A program made the position numbers and the translations under genes. DNA of 19,180 nt, taken from positions 1-19,180 of the forward strand of contig JBGVCT010000004.1 in assembly GCA_045118975.1 (NCBI GenBank), in the 5' to 3' direction. This stretch comes from RGIG6178 sp045118975. GTDB lineage: Bacteria; Bacillota_I; Bacilli_A; RFN20; DUOF01. Below, piece after piece: positions 17,577 to 19,180 of this stretch. Each line of letters opens with the position of its first letter. Positions within the stretch are counted from its first letter, which is position 1. The notes under the pieces were generated by a model. The model was not told the DNA's origin. It saw only the letters and a list, made by a program, of their open reading frames with translations, and made no database searches.

Positions 17577-17582
17577 ATTGTA
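17577..17582 (-). promoter_or_regulatory. Possible -10 element of the pyrophosphatase gene
   Basis: TACAAT on the minus strand lies about 23 bases before the ATG, with only a weak -35 (TTTTAA) at 17 bases. The gene needs its own promoter because a terminator lies immediately upstream. Other AT-rich hexamers nearby are alternatives. Confidence 0.3.
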
Positions 17583-17635
17583 AGATTATTGAAGTTATTT
17601 TAAAAGAAAATAGCCAATATATTTAACCATAAAAA

Positions 17636-17660
17636 AAGATATGTAGTATTTACATATCTT
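17636..17660 (-). terminator. Rho-independent terminator of the tail-anchored protein gene
   Basis: AAGATATGTA (17636-17645) and TACATATCTT (17651-17660) form a perfect 10-bp stem with a 5-base loop, followed on the minus strand by a T7 run. It separates the coiled-coil protein gene from the pyrophosphatase gene. Confidence 0.88.
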
Positions 17661-17672
17661 AACTAATATTTA

Positions 17673-18173
17673 TTAATATGCTATTCCAAGCATTGGAAGT
17701 ACCTTAGTAATTATTACAAACCCTACTACCAATAAAATAGGTAAAGTTACTAAAAAGAACCATAAAATAGAAATCCTTCTGCTACTTTTGTTAACTTTCT
17801 TTAATAATTTATCAAGTTTCTTTTCAAGCATTGTAAGTTCATATAAACTTGCCATTCTTTTTTCATTTTCCTTATATATTTCAAGTTCTTCTCTAAGTTG
17901 TGCAACTTCCTTACTAACAACTGTTTCGATTTCAGCTTTAGTAGGCATTGTCTCTACCATGGTTGGTGCCATTGTACTCTCCTTTATTACTTCCTCAAAC
18001 TTTTGTTTGAATTCTTCTAAATGTAATCTAGCCTCTTCTTGACTGATTGTCTTTCTTGTCTTTTTTATAATATCTAGACCATCCAGTGTATACCAGAAAT
18101 TCACTGAATATTCTAACTCAGATTCTTTCACAATCTCCTCTTTTATAATTTGTTCTTTTGCTGTAGGTAACAT
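17673..18173 (-). CDS. Small tail-anchored membrane protein with coiled coil, unknown function
   Basis: I do not recognise a family. The 166-residue product has a charged N-terminal half that includes NFWYTLDGLDIIKKTRK (about 25-41), a Pro/Thr/Met-rich linker (about 66-79), and a predicted coiled coil (about 80-129). The C-terminal transmembrane helix is ILWFFLVTLPILLVVGFVII (135-154), followed by a short tail. There is no N-terminal signal, so the bulk of the protein is probably cytoplasmic with the C-terminus in the membrane. The start ATG has GGGGAG about 11 bases upstream. It has its own promoter and terminator and is divergent from the HD-domain gene. It could be a scaffold or membrane-stress protein, but nothing in the sequence decides this. 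Confidence 0.75.
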   Translation of the reverse strand: MLPTAKEQIIKEEIVKESELEYSVNFWYTLDGLDIIKKTRKTISQEEARLHLEEFKQKFEEVIKESTMAPTMVETMPTKAEIETVVSKEVAQLREELEIYKENEKRMASLYELTMLEKKLDKLLKKVNKSSRRISILWFFLVTLPILLVVGFVIITKVLPMLGIAY

Positions 18174-18197
18174 AATTTCTCATCTCCCCAAGAATAG

Positions 18198-18203
18198 ATT
18201 ATA
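18198..18203 (-). promoter_or_regulatory. -10 element of the tail-anchored protein gene
   Basis: A perfect TATAAT on the minus strand 25 bases before the ATG, within GAGGTATAATC. A clear -35 is lacking at 17 bases. An imperfect inverted repeat (CAGGG ... CCCTG) spans the region just upstream and could serve an activator or repressor. Confidence 0.4.
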
Positions 18204-18244
18204 CCTCAGTCAGCCCTGAATTTCACCATTTTTATTTCCAGGGG

Positions 18245-18253
18245 TGTGGATAA
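18245..18253 (-). promoter_or_regulatory. Perfect DnaA-box sequence in the divergent intergenic region
   Basis: On the minus strand 18253-18245 reads TTATCCACA, the canonical high-affinity DnaA box. It lies upstream of both the tail-anchored protein gene and the HD-domain gene. A single copy without clustered neighbours does not make an origin. It could be a DnaA-titration or transcription-control site, or a chance match. Confidence 0.4.
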
Positions 18254-18290
18254 CTTGTCATATATTGTGGTTATAATTCATAAAAAATAA

Positions 18291-18319
18291 TTGACTAATG
18301 TTCTAATTTGAGGTAACAT
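18291..18319 (+). promoter_or_regulatory. Promoter of the HD-domain gene
   Basis: TTGACT (18291-18296) and TAACAT (18314-18319) are exactly 17 bases apart, a good match to the housekeeping sigma factor consensus. Transcription would start near 18326, giving a leader of about 27 bases before the ATG. This is the best-formed promoter in the window. Confidence 0.6.
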
Positions 18320-18352
18320 TCTTGGAATATTTTTAAAAAAGGAGAGGATTTA

Positions 18353-19024
18353 ATGGAAGGAAGAAATATTACATACAAAGAAATTAGAAATAACGATGAG
18401 ATAGCAACTTATATATCACAAGCCGATATGTCACTTGCATCTATGGGATATACAGATCACTCATTTGGTCATGTAAAAAAATGTGCTAAATTAGTAAAAG
18501 AAATACTAGAAACATTTGGCTATTCACCAAGAGAGGTAGAGCTTGGACAAATTGCTGCATATATGCATGATATTGGTAATGTTGTAAATAGATGTGACCA
18601 TGCTCAAAGTGGTGCTATTATGGCGTTTCAAATATTAAAAGGATTAAATATGAACTCAAAAGAAATTGCTACAATTGTTTCAGCTATTGGCAATCATGAT
18701 GAAGGAACTGGATTCCCTGTTAGTGCTACTGCTGCTGCTCTTATTTTAGCAGATAAAACCGATGTAAGAAGAAGTAGAGTTAGAAATCCTGAGACATATG
18801 AATTTAATATTCATGATAGAGTTAACTATTCAGTTAAAAAAAGTGAAGTAACACTAGATAAAGAAAATAGAATGTTAACTTTAACACTTAATATTGATAC
18901 TAAGATTACTCCAGTAATGGACTACTTTGAAATATTCTTAAACAGAATGTCATTATGCAAAAAAGCTGCTAAAAAATTAAATATTTGGTTTAGATTAATT
19001 ATCAATGATCTTGAATTAATATAA
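18353..19024 (+). CDS. HD-domain phosphohydrolase
   Basis: A predicted metal-dependent phosphohydrolase of 223 residues. HD-superfamily ligands are all visible: H36 in TDHSFGH, the H72-D73 doublet in YMHDIGN, H83 in CDHAQSG, H115 in GNHDE and D134 in ILADKTD. The HD core occupies about 20-145. The remaining ~75 residues contain two strands and a C-terminal helix that I do not recognise. Superfamily members hydrolyse nucleotides, cyclic nucleotides or (p)ppGpp; nothing here identifies the substrate. There is no signal or membrane segment, so it is cytoplasmic. The ATG has GGAGAGG six bases upstream and a strong promoter. Its terminator appears interrupted by the insertion element that follows directly. 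Confidence 0.85.
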   Translation: MEGRNITYKEIRNNDEIATYISQADMSLASMGYTDHSFGHVKKCAKLVKEILETFGYSPREVELGQIAAYMHDIGNVVNRCDHAQSGAIMAFQILKGLNMNSKEIATIVSAIGNHDEGTGFPVSATAAALILADKTDVRRSRVRNPETYEFNIHDRVNYSVKKSEVTLDKENRMLTLTLNIDTKITPVMDYFEIFLNRMSLCKKAAKKLNIWFRLIINDLELI

Positions 19025-19054
19025 AAAAAGCCCATATTCATGAAGTGATTTAAT

Positions 19055-19092
19055 AAAAGTAGACAAAGAGTAAAAAAACTCAGTCTACTTTT
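19055..19092 (+). terminator. Strong hairpin with T-run at the start of the insertion element
   Basis: AAAAGTAGAC (19055-19064) pairs with GTCTACTTTT (19083-19092). Inside, GAGT (19068-19071) pairs with ACTC (19078-19081) around an A6 loop. A run of seven T follows the stem. It would terminate incoming transcription from the HD gene. IS elements often carry such a structure near their end to block impinging transcription into the transposase. Confidence 0.75.
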
Positions 19093-19124
19093 TTTGTTAT
19101 ACTAGAATAAAGGAGGAAAACAAC

Positions 19125-19180
19125 ATGAGCAGACCAAATGGAACAAAAAACATAATGCGAACACCAGAAGAAAAAGCAAA
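19125..19180 (+). CDS. Probable IS3-family OrfA (helix-turn-helix transposase subunit), first 18 codons only
   Basis: A short reading frame starts with ATG preceded by AAGGAGG eight bases upstream and reads MSRPNGTKNIMRTPEEKA before leaving the window. The basic N-terminus and TPEEK resemble the beginnings of OrfA proteins of IS3-family elements, which bind the terminal repeats and are extended into OrfAB by frameshifting. Too little is present to be certain. The call rests mainly on the IS-like sequence directly upstream. Confidence 0.5.
   Translation, partial: MSRPNGTKNIMRTPEEKA

Larger units (their letters stand above)
19041..19180 (+). mobile_element. Probable left end of an IS3-family (IS150-like) insertion sequence
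   Basis: The segment opens with TGAAGTGA and continues to AAAAGTAGACA. This is the usual look of an IS150-group left end: a terminal TG and an AAAAGTxGACA motif about 15 bases in. A hairpin follows, then a ribosome binding site and the start of a likely OrfA. The right end and second inverted repeat are beyond the window, so boundary and family are based on resemblance. Flanking TCA or TTCA could be part of a target-site duplication. Confidence 0.55.

Noticed and set aside
17555..17578. Upstream ATG (17578) for the membrane pyrophosphatase
   Set aside because: The added residues span the GGAGG site of the ATG at 17554, and the family normally starts at about the later position.
18174..18352. 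Replication origin at the DnaA box
   Set aside because: Only a single box is seen, with no cluster of boxes and no dnaA, dnaN or parB gene nearby.
1..19180. tRNA, rRNA or known riboswitch genes
   Set aside because: No cloverleaf, rRNA-like or recognisable riboswitch conserved core was seen in the intergenic stretches; most of these are under 200 bases and are explained by promoters and terminators.

Overview
This is an AT-rich window with strong AGGAGG-type ribosome binding sites, short intergenic gaps, Rho-independent terminators after most genes, and TAA as nearly the only stop codon. It contains a GPH/MelB-type symporter, a membrane pyrophosphatase, a GH29 fucosidase and a large lipoprotein. 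This fits a low-GC Bacillota or related Mollicutes-like bacterium, probably host-associated and possibly intestinal; the species assignment is inference. Tryptophan codons I checked in several genes are TGG, so the standard bacterial code is assumed.

Positions 1-4160 hold a type I restriction-modification operon on the minus strand in the order hsdR, hsdM, hsdS; hsdS runs off the left edge. Upstream lies a gene-free stretch (4161-4639) with a probable extended -10 promoter, a cluster of degenerate direct repeats, and the terminator of the next gene. Positions 4640-8340 hold a large lipoprotein of unknown function, whose signal-peptide start looks as if one base is missing, and a short cytoplasmic GH29 alpha-L-fucosidase-like protein. 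Each has its own terminator.

Positions 8420-12536 hold a divergent pair. On the minus strand is a 1184-residue SF1 helicase with a C-terminal Vsr/DUF559-like nuclease domain. On the plus strand is a small unrecognised protein whose N-terminal half looks HIRAN-like. They share a 58-bp promoter region. Helicase-nuclease fusions of this kind are often defence genes, and this one is about 4 kb from the type I system. It is the best candidate here for an uncharacterised system.

Positions 12551-19024 look like core or housekeeping genes. They are a two-gene operon (MelB-like symporter then membrane-anchored M20 peptidase), a K+-dependent membrane pyrophosphatase probably pumping Na+, a tail-anchored coiled-coil protein, and, divergently transcribed, an HD-domain phosphohydrolase. 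A perfect DnaA-box sequence lies between the last two. The right edge enters what looks like the left end of an IS3-family (IS150-like) insertion sequence, apparently inserted into the terminator of the HD gene.
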